Position numbers and translations under genes: made by a program
Source: Bacilli bacterium
Lineage (GTDB): Bacteria > Bacillota_I > Bacilli_A > RF39 > UBA660
Direction: 5' to 3'
Length of the DNA: 39,234 bases
Assembly: GCA_017476885.1 (NCBI GenBank)
Contig: JAFUYX010000049.1
Span: forward strand, 1-39,234
In this document: piece after piece, positions 23,985 through 32,654 of the stretch
Layout of the letters: each line of letters begins with the position of its first letter
How positions within the stretch are numbered: the first letter of the stretch is position 1
The notes under the pieces: generated by a model
Told to the model about the DNA's origin: nothing
The model's input: the letters and a program-made list of their open reading frames with translations, nothing else
Databases searched by the model: none

Positions 23985-24740
23985 CTATTTTTTTCGATTT
24001 TTAAAAAGAATAAGAATAGTAAGAACAACAAAAAATATTCCAAATGCAATAAGAAGAATCATAACTTTATGTTCATTTGCAAATTCAACAATTTGATTCT
24101 CTTGAGCAGGATTCTCTTCAATATTAGATTGAAAATCACTTAAATCAACAGGATTAGTATTAAAAACAAAAGAAATATACTTACTATTTTGATTATCCTT
24201 TGTAAAATACCAATAATAATGATTTCCTTTTACTTCATCTGCATTTGAAGAAATAACATTATAATCAGTTTTAACATCAATGGTTAAATCTTCAAGCAAA
24301 GAATACTTCTTATATGCTTTACAACCAGTACTCGTATTAATTCTATAAACAGTATCATTTTTCTGAACTGATATTTCATCAAAACATTCTTTAATCATTC
24401 TCGAGCGATAAATATTATAATAATCAAACTGATATGACGAAGTAAAACCCTCAAATTCACTATTCTTATAAGGCGCTATCTTATAATATTCTACCCCTTC
24501 ATTTTTTTCGCTACCAATTTCAACACCATCATTTTCATCAAAAAAAACAGGGACATATGATTGAGTATAAGAATTTAATATACGATTTAAATCCACATTT
24601 TGATACACCTCTGAAGAATTTTCTTTCGTATATACATGATTTACCTCTTCTACATTTTCATCTAAAGTTAATTCATAATGAACACTACAACCACATGTAA
24701 AAAATAACAAACAGATTACTAAAAAGAATATCCTTTTCAT
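23985..24740 (-). CDS. Lipoprotein-like protein with C-terminal membrane helix
   Basis: I do not recognise a named function. The 251-residue protein has an N-terminal signal sequence ending TCGC, a plausible but imperfect lipobox with Cys18, a beta-rich extracytoplasmic domain of about 200 residues with two further cysteines, a membrane helix at about 226-247 and a short basic tail (FKNRKK). A lipid anchor plus C-terminal helix recalls the LppM family layout, but that is only a topological resemblance. It lies between the wall hydrolase (15-nt gap) and the VirD4-like gene, so it is probably a membrane part of the same machine. Confidence 0.7.
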   Translation of the reverse strand: MKRIFFLVICLLFFTCGCSVHYELTLDENVEEVNHVYTKENSSEVYQNVDLNRILNSYTQSYVPVFFDENDGVEIGSEKNEGVEYYKIAPYKNSEFEGFTSSYQFDYYNIYRSRMIKECFDEISVQKNDTVYRINTSTGCKAYKKYSLLEDLTIDVKTDYNVISSNADEVKGNHYYWYFTKDNQNSKYISFVFNTNPVDLSDFQSNIEENPAQENQIVEFANEHKVMILLIAFGIFFVVLTILILFKNRKK

Positions 24741-24755
24741 AAATCAACCTTCCTT

Positions 24756-26942
24756 TTATAAATGACATTTTGAAGTATCTGATAGAATAGATAAATCTAA
24801 ATAGTCATAAGGGTCAACTAAATGATTACTAGAATCATAAATTGTAAAATGCAAGTGAGGTCCAGTAGCAGAACCTGTCATACCCACTTCCCCTATTTTT
24901 TCACCTTGTGAAACTTCTTGATCTTTAGAAACAATAATAGAATTATTAAGCATATGCATATAAACGGTTTTAGTTCCATCTTCATGACGTATTTTTACGT
25001 AATTTCCCATTGAACTATGATTAAATCCAACTTCAAAGACAGTACCGGCTTTGGAAGCATAAATATCTGTACCAGAAGCAACTCCTAAATCAAGGCCAGA
25101 ATGATCATGAACTATTCCTGTAATAGGATGAACTCTTGTTCCAAAAGGAGAAGTACAATGAAACTCAGAATTAGATGGCAAAGGAAGAGCAAATCCATCT
25201 TTTCCAACACTTGCACATTGAGCTTGCCTTTCCATGACTCCTTCTGAATTATAATTATCATAATCACTCGCATCACGATGATCATAGAACTTCCCTTGAT
25301 CGGTATAATCTCCTGTTACAAATAAAGCAAACTCTGCTTTCCTACGCTTCATAAGTCCTTCCAAAACGCTGCCATTAGATTTACGACAAGTTTTCCATTC
25401 ATTCCAAAGTCCTTCCAATCCACCAGTTGAATATGCAGCAAGAACTTTAGATGCCCATTCAGAGCCACAGTTATAATTTAAAGAAGTAATTGCGTCTTTT
25501 TGAAACTGAGTAAGAGTAAGACCATACTTTAAAGCAGCCACATCAACACTGGCAGCATAATCCTTTTCAACAGAATTACTTTTTAAAGCATCAATAACTT
25601 CAATTGGAACACAATCTCCAGGCTCTAAATCATACTGCCCTTTATTATTCACACGAAAATAGTTACCCCAACCATTTTGATCAATCAATTCCTTAGAATA
25701 GGTAGTATTAACAACATGTTCAGTCACACCATAACCGATAGTAAATCTTGCATTATCTTTCAGTTTCTTTGCATAATACCCCGTATTATTACTACAAAGT
25801 CCCTCGTGACCTTCCCAACCATTTAAGAATGTTTCAAAATTAGCATTAGAAGATGATGTATTACAATAAGAAGATTGACTTCCCGATTCATAGGCTAACG
25901 TAGTTCCCTCATCCGTATTATTTTTATCATTTAAGGTTTTAATATAGATATCTTCTCCATAATAAGTAGTGAGTATCTGTAAAAAATTAAGTCCTAAATC
26001 GTGCCAATAGTAATATGCACCATATAAGTTAAACCCTTGCTCTTCTTCCTGATGCAAGTACTCTTTCTTATAAATAATTTCGGTGTCAGTAGAAGTTGTT
26101 CCATCTTCATTTTGAGTTTCATGCTCAATTTCCTCTTCAAAATAAATCCAACACTGAGGATCCTCATCGTCAAAAGGTTCAGAAGATTCAATAATTCCAC
26201 TAGACTTATTGCATACACACTCATTATATACCCGATTTTTAACATATTCATTCGAAAAAGAATTAGGAATGAACAAATTATTATGAAAAAGAACATGTAC
26301 TGGTTCCTCTTCATGAATCTTACTCCAACAAAAACTAGAAGCATGCGTAGAAATGAGTTCATCATTAATATTTACGATAACTAAATTTTTTGCCTTATCG
26401 AGTCCTTTTTCTATCTCTTGATCAGTTTCATAACTAGCAAATAAGTCTTTATCATCATGATAAGTCACAGAATAATTATTAGTTAGTGCCTCATTTCGAA
26501 GTGCAATCGCTAAAGCCCAGTAAACATGATAATCAAATCGTGCTTCATTTTCTGCTTCAATACTTTTGATACCTTGAGAATAAGCATACACAGCCTTAGT
26601 AATATACTCTTCTAAATCCATCTGAGTTGTAGTTTCCTCTTCTTCTCCAAATTTTCGATAATGAATCGTTACTTTACGAGAAAGTAACTCTTTTCCATTC
26701 TTATAATACGTGTAGTCATGAACATCGGAACCTTCCATTACTACACTAATCAAAATTAAAAAGAATAAAACCACTAGTACAATCCCTATAATTAATATCT
26801 TTTTCTTCAAAAGAATTTCTAAGGCCTTTTTACTTGCTCTACCACTGGCATTAATATCCCCCTTAAAAGATTCTAAAGTAATATCTTTAGAAGAAGGCTC
26901 TGTAGTAGAATTATCAATCTCTTCATAATCTTGATTATCCAT
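24756..26942 (-). CDS. Trimodular wall hydrolase: SpoIID-like + GH24 lysozyme + M23 peptidase
   Basis: The protein has about 728 residues. After a 40-residue cytoplasmic part and one membrane helix (about 50-70) come three extracytoplasmic modules. The first (about 85-335) is SpoIID/LytB-like: MDLEEYITKAVYAY, ALAIALRNEAL, and the ending NLYGAYYYWHDLG...ILTTYYG. The second (about 365-545) is a phage-type GH24 lysozyme: EGHEGLC with the probable catalytic Glu, TIGYGVT, SLNYNCG and KRRKAEFALF. The third (about 580-710) is an M23 LytM peptidase with zinc ligands in HSGLDLG and HLHF. ATG at 26942 has AAGGCGGTGA upstream. It probably opens peptidoglycan for the secretion machine encoded around it. 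Confidence 0.92.
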   Translation of the reverse strand: MDNQDYEEIDNSTTEPSSKDITLESFKGDINASGRASKKALEILLKKKILIIGIVLVVLFFLILISVVMEGSDVHDYTYYKNGKELLSRKVTIHYRKFGEEEETTTQMDLEEYITKAVYAYSQGIKSIEAENEARFDYHVYWALAIALRNEALTNNYSVTYHDDKDLFASYETDQEIEKGLDKAKNLVIVNINDELISTHASSFCWSKIHEEEPVHVLFHNNLFIPNSFSNEYVKNRVYNECVCNKSSGIIESSEPFDDEDPQCWIYFEEEIEHETQNEDGTTSTDTEIIYKKEYLHQEEEQGFNLYGAYYYWHDLGLNFLQILTTYYGEDIYIKTLNDKNNTDEGTTLAYESGSQSSYCNTSSSNANFETFLNGWEGHEGLCSNNTGYYAKKLKDNARFTIGYGVTEHVVNTTYSKELIDQNGWGNYFRVNNKGQYDLEPGDCVPIEVIDALKSNSVEKDYAASVDVAALKYGLTLTQFQKDAITSLNYNCGSEWASKVLAAYSTGGLEGLWNEWKTCRKSNGSVLEGLMKRRKAEFALFVTGDYTDQGKFYDHRDASDYDNYNSEGVMERQAQCASVGKDGFALPLPSNSEFHCTSPFGTRVHPITGIVHDHSGLDLGVASGTDIYASKAGTVFEVGFNHSSMGNYVKIRHEDGTKTVYMHMLNNSIIVSKDQEVSQGEKIGEVGMTGSATGPHLHFTIYDSSNHLVDPYDYLDLSILSDTSKCHL

Positions 26943-26972
26943 ACTATTCACCGCCTTCTTTAATTCATACAT

Positions 26973-27001
26973 ATTTTATCAAATTTATGATATAAAGTCC
27001 A
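26973..27001 (-). promoter_or_regulatory. Promoter of the wall hydrolase-VirD4 operon
   Basis: TGGACT and TAAAAT on the minus strand are 17 nt apart, about 30 nt before the start codon. It lies just after the terminator of the pilin operon. Confidence 0.5.
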
Positions 27002-27009
27002 TTTTTTTA

Positions 27010-27033
27010 TAAAAAAAGCAGGCAATGCCTACT
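27010..27033 (-). terminator. Terminator at the end of the pilin/cpaE operon
   Basis: On the minus strand AGTAGGC/GCCTGCT forms a 7-bp stem (one G-U pair) with a 3-nt loop, then seven T. It covers the cpaE-like stop codon. Confidence 0.82.
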
Positions 27034-28099
27034 TAAAAATATTAAACAAACTACCGCCCTTAGCCGAATCATCAACATCAAGTTTAGAAAAACCAAGTTT
27101 AATTAATAAATCATTTAGAACTTTATTATTATCTAGTTTATCATCCAAATATGGAATATTATAATAGATTTTACTACGAGATTCATATTCAAAATCAGAA
27201 ACATCCGTTTCATTTAAAACACTACGATTTAACAATATTTTCTCCCCTTTAAGATTTTCAAAAGCCCTAGGATTCTTTCGAATCAATTTATTTAACTTAA
27301 TTAATCCAGGTTCAATCAAATATAGAACTTCAGTACATAAGTTCTTAGAACCCTGTTCGTTCAAATCCACTAAAATAACATCCACATCATAATGACTAGT
27401 AATCATATCTTGTAATTCAGCATGATTCACCTTTTTTAAGGACTTATCATTAAAATATACAAAATCCTCACCATCAACTTCAATTGCCAAAACTTTATAA
27501 GCCTTCTCTAATTGTTTTTTTAACAAATAAGTTAAAGTCGTACTTCCAGCATGTTCTGTTACATTCTTGATCCCAATAACTCTAACATTTCGAGCTTCAT
27601 TAGAAGAAATTTGAAATGATTCGTCTTTAACTTCCTCTTTTTTCTTTTTTTTCTCCTTTTCTTTAATTCTTTCTTTTTCAGAACTTGAACTTGAATCGCT
27701 CTCATCTTCATCAAGCATATTTAATTGATGATATTGAGCCACATCTTTATACGTATTTGGATTATCAATCAAAAATTGAATTGCATCAATATTACGAGTA
27801 ACATTATAAATTCCCATAGAAACAAGTTGTGAAAGATATCTTGGGCTATTGACCACCTCAGAATCATCAAGCAATAAAATCACTTTACTCATATCCATAT
27901 TCACTGATAATTCTTGAATCTTTGTAATATCTTGATATCCTTTAATCGCTGTAATATCAATAATCATTTTATTATAGAAAAAATTGGAAAACTGCATAAT
28001 AATATCTTCCGGAGTAAACTCTCCTTGAATACTCTTAATGAAATCTACATCTAAATTGACTAACAACGTAGCATATTTATTAACAATTTTAACATTCAT
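27029..28099 (-). CDS. CpaE/TadZ-like protein with degraded P-loop
   Basis: Proteins of this type localise Tad pilus machinery. Residues 1-130 look like an atypical receiver domain, residues about 135-165 are a Ser/Glu/Lys linker, and the rest is a MinD/ParA-like domain. Where CpaE has its Walker A loop, this protein has NVTEHAGSTTL: the GSTT part remains but both lysines of a ParA loop are missing. VDVILVDLNEQ looks like the Walker B strand. ATG at 28099 (about 356 residues) follows AAGGAGG. It lies 13 nt after the last pilin-like gene. The assignment rests on fold pattern and context. Confidence 0.72.
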   Translation of the reverse strand: MNVKIVNKYATLLVNLDVDFIKSIQGEFTPEDIIMQFSNFFYNKMIIDITAIKGYQDITKIQELSVNMDMSKVILLLDDSEVVNSPRYLSQLVSMGIYNVTRNIDAIQFLIDNPNTYKDVAQYHQLNMLDEDESDSSSSSEKERIKEKEKKKKKEEVKDESFQISSNEARNVRVIGIKNVTEHAGSTTLTYLLKKQLEKAYKVLAIEVDGEDFVYFNDKSLKKVNHAELQDMITSHYDVDVILVDLNEQGSKNLCTEVLYLIEPGLIKLNKLIRKNPRAFENLKGEKILLNRSVLNETDVSDFEYESRSKIYYNIPYLDDKLDNNKVLNDLLIKLGFSKLDVDDSAKGGSLFNIFK

Positions 28100-28112
28100 A
28101 TAAAAATCCTCC

Positions 28113-28589
28113 TTAACTTGCAAATGGTATATCTCCATCAATCGAATTTGTAATATCTACTGTAACACCTTCTGCTTCAAAGGTATACAAATGCCCAATC
28201 ACAGGCAAATCAAATCGAAAGAAAATCCTTACTCGATATTTTGCTCTATTTAATTTCGTCCCCGTTGCAGTAGGCAACTTTGAAACACAATAATAATACT
28301 TTTGCCCAGAAGTAGCATTTTTTAAAACATTACTTTTCAAATCTTGACTTCCCATTTCCCCAGAATAACAACTATTCATCGTAGTATATCCACTTGAAAG
28401 CAAATAATTATTAATGATTGAAACAGATTTTTTACTAAAACCTTCATACTTTTCCACAATACTTACAACATCATTTTTTATTTTAAAAGCTTTTGTATAA
28501 TTCATTGTTAAAGCCAGAAAAGCAACAAAAATAAGCATAAAAATAATGACCAACTGATAAACCCAAGTAGCACCTACCGTCTCTCTCAT
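28113..28589 (-). CDS. TadE-like pseudopilin 2
   Basis: This 158-residue protein has a six-residue leader METV-type start (MRETVG) directly followed by a membrane helix (WVYQLVIIFMLIFVAFLAL). A soluble domain follows with three cysteines and a C-terminal beta-rich stretch (YRVRIFFRFDLPVIGHLYTFEAEG). It is a paralogue of the upstream gene product; both end with a FxxDLPxxxxxxxF pattern. By analogy it is a minor pilin of the Tad system. AAAGGAG precedes the ATG. Confidence 0.72.
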   Translation of the reverse strand: MRETVGATWVYQLVIIFMLIFVAFLALTMNYTKAFKIKNDVVSIVEKYEGFSKKSVSIINNYLLSSGYTTMNSCYSGEMGSQDLKSNVLKNATSGQKYYYCVSKLPTATGTKLNRAKYRVRIFFRFDLPVIGHLYTFEAEGVTVDITNSIDGDIPFAS

Positions 28590-28605
28590 AATGCATTACT
28601 CCTTT

Positions 28606-29109
28606 CTAAGAAACTGCAAACGTTTTAGTATCTCCTGTAATTTTAAAATTAAATACATCATGGAAAAAAGGTAAATCTAACTGATAAAAAACAACGATAC
28701 GATAATAAAACATATTAGGAAGTTCAGTGTATTTATTGTCTAAACACCCATTTTTATTATCAACATAAACTGGTGCAACACAAAATACAGGACTATTTTT
28801 GTTATCTTCCTTTCCTTCACGATTATAACAACGATATCTACCATTGTTATTATTATTACTTGTACAACCAACTTTAATATCTGAAGGTTTAACACCAGAA
28901 GTCCTATATGCATTTGATTTCATATACTCTACAATATCAGGCATAGAAGCATTCAAATCACCATTATTGGATTGAATCGTTTCTAAAATAAAATTCTTTA
29001 CATTAAATGCCTTAGAACGATTAATAGACAAGCACATAAAACCTGTAAACAAAAGTATAAAAACTATGACAATTTGAAACAACCATGTTCCTCCTATCGA
29101 TTCTCTCAT
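28606..29109 (-). CDS. TadE-like pseudopilin 1
   Basis: This 167-residue paralogue of the next gene starts MRESIG followed by the helix TWLFQIVIVFILLFTGFMCL. The soluble part has several cysteines and the same ending pattern (YRIVVFYQLDLPFFHDVFNF). The Asn-rich stretch NNNNNG lies mid-protein. The start has ATAGGAGG. It is interpreted as a minor pilin because of the short Gly-ended leader, the helix and its place after two smaller pilins. Confidence 0.72.
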   Translation of the reverse strand: MRESIGGTWLFQIVIVFILLFTGFMCLSINRSKAFNVKNFILETIQSNNGDLNASMPDIVEYMKSNAYRTSGVKPSDIKVGCTSNNNNNGRYRCYNREGKEDNKNSPVFCVAPVYVDNKNGCLDNKYTELPNMFYYRIVVFYQLDLPFFHDVFNFKITGDTKTFAVS

Positions 29110-29121
29110 TAAAGCCTCCTA

Positions 29122-29379
29122 TTAACCTTTCCAAGTGCATTCAAATTCACTACCAGCTTTTTGTTTAGTTTTAGAGTCAATGACATAACAATCCGTACAA
29201 ACTCCTGATGTTTCCGGATTTCCTTTTTTACAAGGACAAATTGCTTTACTACAAGAAGAAGTTTTATTCATATTATCCTGAATCATTGGCCAAAACGTAA
29301 AAAAGAAAAAAGATACTAGTATCCCTATCATAACTACAACAATAACCGTTACATTTAGCTCACCAGTAGCTTCTTTCAT
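29122..29379 (-). CDS. Flp-like prepilin 2, Cys-rich
   Basis: This 85-residue protein begins MKEATG, followed by ELNVTVIVVVMIGILVSFFFFTFWP, a class-III-like prepilin layout with the hydrophobic segment right after the leader. The exposed part of about 50 residues holds six cysteines. It is a paralogue of the preceding gene product. The inner string NPETS is not a sorting signal because no hydrophobic tail follows. Confidence 0.75.
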   Translation of the reverse strand: MKEATGELNVTVIVVVMIGILVSFFFFTFWPMIQDNMNKTSSCSKAICPCKKGNPETSGVCTDCYVIDSKTKQKAGSEFECTWKG

Positions 29380-29398
29380 TTAATTACCTCCATTTTAA

Positions 29399-29692
29399 CT
29401 ATTTAACATTACAATTTGCTTTTTTTATTTCAACTGCTCCAGAACCATCGCCTTTATCAGCAGTATACTCACATGTATACTTACCACCATTAGCCTGTCC
29501 ACATTTAATATAACCAGGTTTAGAGCGATTAGTTTCAGCAGATGTATAGTTTTGACCATTAGCACAAACAGTATTTGCTGAAATACTATCTTTGATTCCA
29601 GGCCAGATAAATGCGTAGAAGAACGCACCTACTGCTACAATTGCAACAACTGTAACAACAGTCATATTTAATTCACCTGTTGCTTCTTTCAT
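29399..29692 (-). CDS. Flp-like prepilin 1, probable major pilin
   Basis: This 97-residue protein has the MKEATG leader and the helix segment ELNMTVVTVVAIVAVGAFF, then a soluble part with four cysteines. It is the first gene after a near-perfect promoter and has a strong GGAGG site, so it is the best candidate for the abundant subunit. A peptidase cutting after Gly6 would yield a mature pilin starting with Glu; no such peptidase is encoded in the window. Confidence 0.77.
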   Translation of the reverse strand: MKEATGELNMTVVTVVAIVAVGAFFYAFIWPGIKDSISANTVCANGQNYTSAETNRSKPGYIKCGQANGGKYTCEYTADKGDGSGAVEIKKANCNVK

Positions 29693-29718
29693 TGATACAC
29701 TACCTCCATTCTATTTTT

Positions 29719-29747
29719 ATTATAACTTTTTTTTAAGAAAATATCAA
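29719..29747 (-). promoter_or_regulatory. Strong promoter for the pilin operon
   Basis: TTGATA and TATAAT on the minus strand are 17 nt apart, in the gap between tadC and the first prepilin gene. It would allow pilins to be made at higher levels than the assembly machinery. Confidence 0.75.
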
Positions 29748-29763
29748 TTATAATTAAATCTTT

Positions 29764-30552
29764 TTACATTCCCATTAACATGAGTACTGATAAAACAAGT
29801 AAAACCATAACTCCTAAACCAGTAGTAATAAGCATTTGAGTTGTTTTACCTTCCATTTTTTCTAAACGATGTTTATATTTAATCTCTCTTGCTTTTTGAG
29901 TTAAATTAGAGATTGTTCTTGAAAACGCAAGTAATTGTTCTTGTTTATGTTCCTGACTTCCAAGAGATAAACGATATAAAAGCCTCATCATACGCATAGA
30001 ATCACGAACTGGATACATCTTTGCAAAATTCATATATGGAGTGATAGTATCATCTCCATCATTAATTTGGTTAATCATCTCCTGTAGTCCTTCCCTAAAT
30101 ATCGGTGGAGCATCATTAATAGACCTACCAAGTGCCACTGGAACAGTATAATGTTGAATTAAAATTTCCAAACTTTTCAAATAATGAGGGAGCATTGAAT
30201 CGATCTCAGTCAAATGTGCTTTATAATATTTTTTAATATTTGAATAATCCATCTTAAACACTAAAAAGCCAACAATTAAACTAGCAAGAAAAGAAATATA
30301 AGACAAATTTGATACAAAGAAAGCTAATAAAATAACAATTGTAAGAAGCCCATTCTTTACTCGTTTATTAAACAAGAAATCAGGATTAGCACCATCGCCA
30401 TATTTTGCCTTAACATAAAAATCCCAATCACTTTCCTTAAATCTTCGAAATAACACCTCATTATCAGAAACAAACTTTGTCGCACTAATACGACCAGTAT
30501 AATTTAACATAAATAGAAGTAAAAGCGCTAAAACAAATATTTCCCAATACAT
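29764..30552 (-). CDS. tadC: TadC-like inner-membrane assembly protein
   Basis: This is a type II secretion F domain protein of 262 residues. An N-terminal helix, two central helices (about 68-100), a cytoplasmic helical F domain with LPHYLKSLEILIQHYTVPVALG, and a C-terminal helix (TGLGVMVLLVLSVLMLM) match TadC. With TadB it forms the membrane platform that the TadA ATPase drives. It overlaps tadB by 1 bp (TAATG). Confidence 0.85.
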   Translation of the reverse strand: MYWEIFVLALLLLFMLNYTGRISATKFVSDNEVLFRRFKESDWDFYVKAKYGDGANPDFLFNKRVKNGLLTIVILLAFFVSNLSYISFLASLIVGFLVFKMDYSNIKKYYKAHLTEIDSMLPHYLKSLEILIQHYTVPVALGRSINDAPPIFREGLQEMINQINDGDDTITPYMNFAKMYPVRDSMRMMRLLYRLSLGSQEHKQEQLLAFSRTISNLTQKAREIKYKHRLEKMEGKTTQMLITTGLGVMVLLVLSVLMLMGM

Positions 30553-31448
30553 TATTCCACCCCCACATCTTCATAGTAGAATTTCTCTCCGCCAATTAAG
30601 AAAAACGCATTAAATACGATGATTGCGTGTAAAATAAGTTGTACATACCACATTTCCAAAAGTTCAATATAAGAATCTGTGCCAAGCAAAAACTGCATAA
30701 CCATAACAAGTAAAAATAATGCCATCCCAAAAGTCAAAAATCTTTTATGAAACTCATTTCGATCAATTTGATCTCGATAAACACCTTCTACCAAGGCATC
30801 AATATCCATAGACATATTTTCTAGTGCTTGTCCAGAATCCTTAGCACCTTCTTTAGTGATTTGTAAAAATAATTGATGCATATTTTTAACCATGTAAAAT
30901 GGATATTTTCGATTAAAAAATTCAATGGATTCATCAATCGTACCATTCTGATAAGACATATCAATCATAGTAGAAATATCAGTTAAAATAGGATCTTCAA
31001 TAATCCCAGAATCACGAACACCTTCCAAAGATTTTACAAAACTCTGTGTGGTATTAAACTCCATAATAACATTGGTTGTATAAGTTTGAATCTGTTCAAA
31101 AATAAATTCACTATAAACTTTTTGACAACGAAGATAGGCCAAATAAGGAATAAAAGCAACAGCAATAGCAGCATAAATCAAAGATATCAATAGATTATAA
31201 AAATAAAGATAAGTAATTCCACCCGCAACAACAGCAAACAAAATTACTTGAGCAATATATTGCTTTACAGTATATTCCTGACCTAATTCCTTTGTTTTTT
31301 TTCGAACTTCTTTAAAACTATAAGGAGCATACTTATCATAAGCACCCGACACTTGATTTATAAAGAATCGATAGACATTCTCACCATTATTAAACCAATA
31401 AGAAAGTCCAAAAATAGCAATAACCAATAAAATGATTAACTCAATCAT
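30552..31448 (-). CDS. tadB: TadB-like inner-membrane assembly protein
   Basis: This is an F-domain protein of 298 residues with an N-terminal helix, a helix pair near 70-105, the cytoplasmic F domain (IQTYTTNVIMEFNTTQSFVKSLEGV and GAKDSGQALENMSMDID) and C-terminal helices. It is the partner of TadC in the Tad platform. AAAGGGG precedes the ATG, 21 nt after tadA. Confidence 0.85.
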   Translation of the reverse strand: MIELIILLVIAIFGLSYWFNNGENVYRFFINQVSGAYDKYAPYSFKEVRKKTKELGQEYTVKQYIAQVILFAVVAGGITYLYFYNLLISLIYAAIAVAFIPYLAYLRCQKVYSEFIFEQIQTYTTNVIMEFNTTQSFVKSLEGVRDSGIIEDPILTDISTMIDMSYQNGTIDESIEFFNRKYPFYMVKNMHQLFLQITKEGAKDSGQALENMSMDIDALVEGVYRDQIDRNEFHKRFLTFGMALFLLVMVMQFLLGTDSYIELLEMWYVQLILHAIIVFNAFFLIGGEKFYYEDVGVE

Positions 31449-31469
31449 AATCTGCCCCTTTCTTTACTT

Positions 31470-32636
31470 TTATAACGTTTCAATTACAGGTGTATTATTT
31501 ACCTGAGATGAAGTTATTGACGCAACAGGTTGAGACTGAACTTCTACATTAGAATTAGTAGAAACACTCGACTCTTTTTTACCAGGATTAAAAATATCTT
31601 CAGGAAGAGTTACTCCTCCAATACTTAAATAATCCCTTAAATTCTTTGTTGGTTGATTCATCGTCATTTGACCTGTTAAATTCTTTTTAAAAATAGTATT
31701 TACTTGAGCTTTATTATTTTCATCAACATAGAATTCACATATTTCCATAATTTCACGTTGAAATCTTCCGAGTTCTTTACTCATATAACCTTTAACATAA
31801 ATTCCGATTTGAACATAACGATGTATTGTAGTTAAAAACTGTTCAACATCAATATTACTTTCAATCAAAGCAAACATACGCATTGGAATCAAACTAGCTT
31901 TATCAGAGTGAATCGTAGATAAAATATGGTGTCCAGAAGAAATCGAGTTACGAACAGCCATAACCGCTTCAGCACTACGAACCTCAGAAAGTAATATCCA
32001 AATTGGGTTTTGTCTCATACATGCCACTAAAACATCAGAATAACTAGCAATATTATTTGTTTTTAAAGCAACAATATCACGATGTGGAAAAATACGATCT
32101 AAGTGTAACTCAAGTGTATCTTCGATAGTAATAATCTTTTCGTTTTCTTTAATATGCGACGCCAGATACTTAACCAACTCTGTTTTACCAGAACCAGTCT
32201 CTCCACTAACAATAATATTTGCATGCCCTTCAATACATTGAATCAAAAAATCATGCAAAGACTCTGTAATATATTTTTCATTAATTAACTTTTCTTTATT
32301 TAATCGTATTTTAGCAGGAGTCTTACGAATAAGACAACTAATTCCATTCGTTGAAATAGAATCGTGAATAAAATTCATACGTAATTCTGCGCTTTCTGCA
32401 TCGAGCATTGGATGTGCCATATTAAAAGTTTTTCCCATAACATTAGCACATTGAAACGCCAATTTTTCCATTAAAGGATTATTAATCTGAGGGCGATTAA
32501 CTTGATAAACACCTTTATCTAAAGTTTTTAACCATACTTGGCCACCATTACTATAAGAAATATCAGTAACATTATCATCTTGTAAAAATTCCTCTAACGG
32601 ACCAAAATCTAATTGTGAAAAAATAGCATCATTCAC
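31470..32636 (-). CDS. tadA: TadA/CpaF-type secretion ATPase
   Basis: This hexameric ATPase powers pilus assembly. In 388 residues it shows Walker A SGETGSGKTEL (about 144-154), an Asp box TIEDTLELHL (170-179), a Walker B region WILLSEVRSAEA (213-224; the usual VGEVRGxEA has become LSEVRSAEA) and a His box GHHILSTIHSD. The N-terminal domain (DNVTDISYSNGGQVWL) is also typical. The last 40 residues are a Ser/Val/Gln-rich tail. The start is GTG at 32636 after AAAGGGGATGAT; no in-frame ATG is near. Confidence 0.93.
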   Translation of the reverse strand: MNDAIFSQLDFGPLEEFLQDDNVTDISYSNGGQVWLKTLDKGVYQVNRPQINNPLMEKLAFQCANVMGKTFNMAHPMLDAESAELRMNFIHDSISTNGISCLIRKTPAKIRLNKEKLINEKYITESLHDFLIQCIEGHANIIVSGETGSGKTELVKYLASHIKENEKIITIEDTLELHLDRIFPHRDIVALKTNNIASYSDVLVACMRQNPIWILLSEVRSAEAVMAVRNSISSGHHILSTIHSDKASLIPMRMFALIESNIDVEQFLTTIHRYVQIGIYVKGYMSKELGRFQREIMEICEFYVDENNKAQVNTIFKKNLTGQMTMNQPTKNLRDYLSIGGVTLPEDIFNPGKKESSVSTNSNVEVQSQPVASITSSQVNNTPVIETL

Positions 32637-32654
32637 TTACATCATCCCCTTTGT

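Noticed and set aside
21779-26942. Integrated conjugative element
   Set aside because: The VirD4-like ATPase and lysozyme/M23 protein suggest conjugation, but no relaxase, VirB4, integrase, attachment site or oriT-like repeat is seen, and the genes continue into Tad pilus genes with the same base composition.
29122-29379. NPETS string in prepilin 2 as a sortase motif
   Set aside because: It is followed by a Cys-rich stretch rather than by a hydrophobic helix and basic tail, and the Gly comes one residue late.
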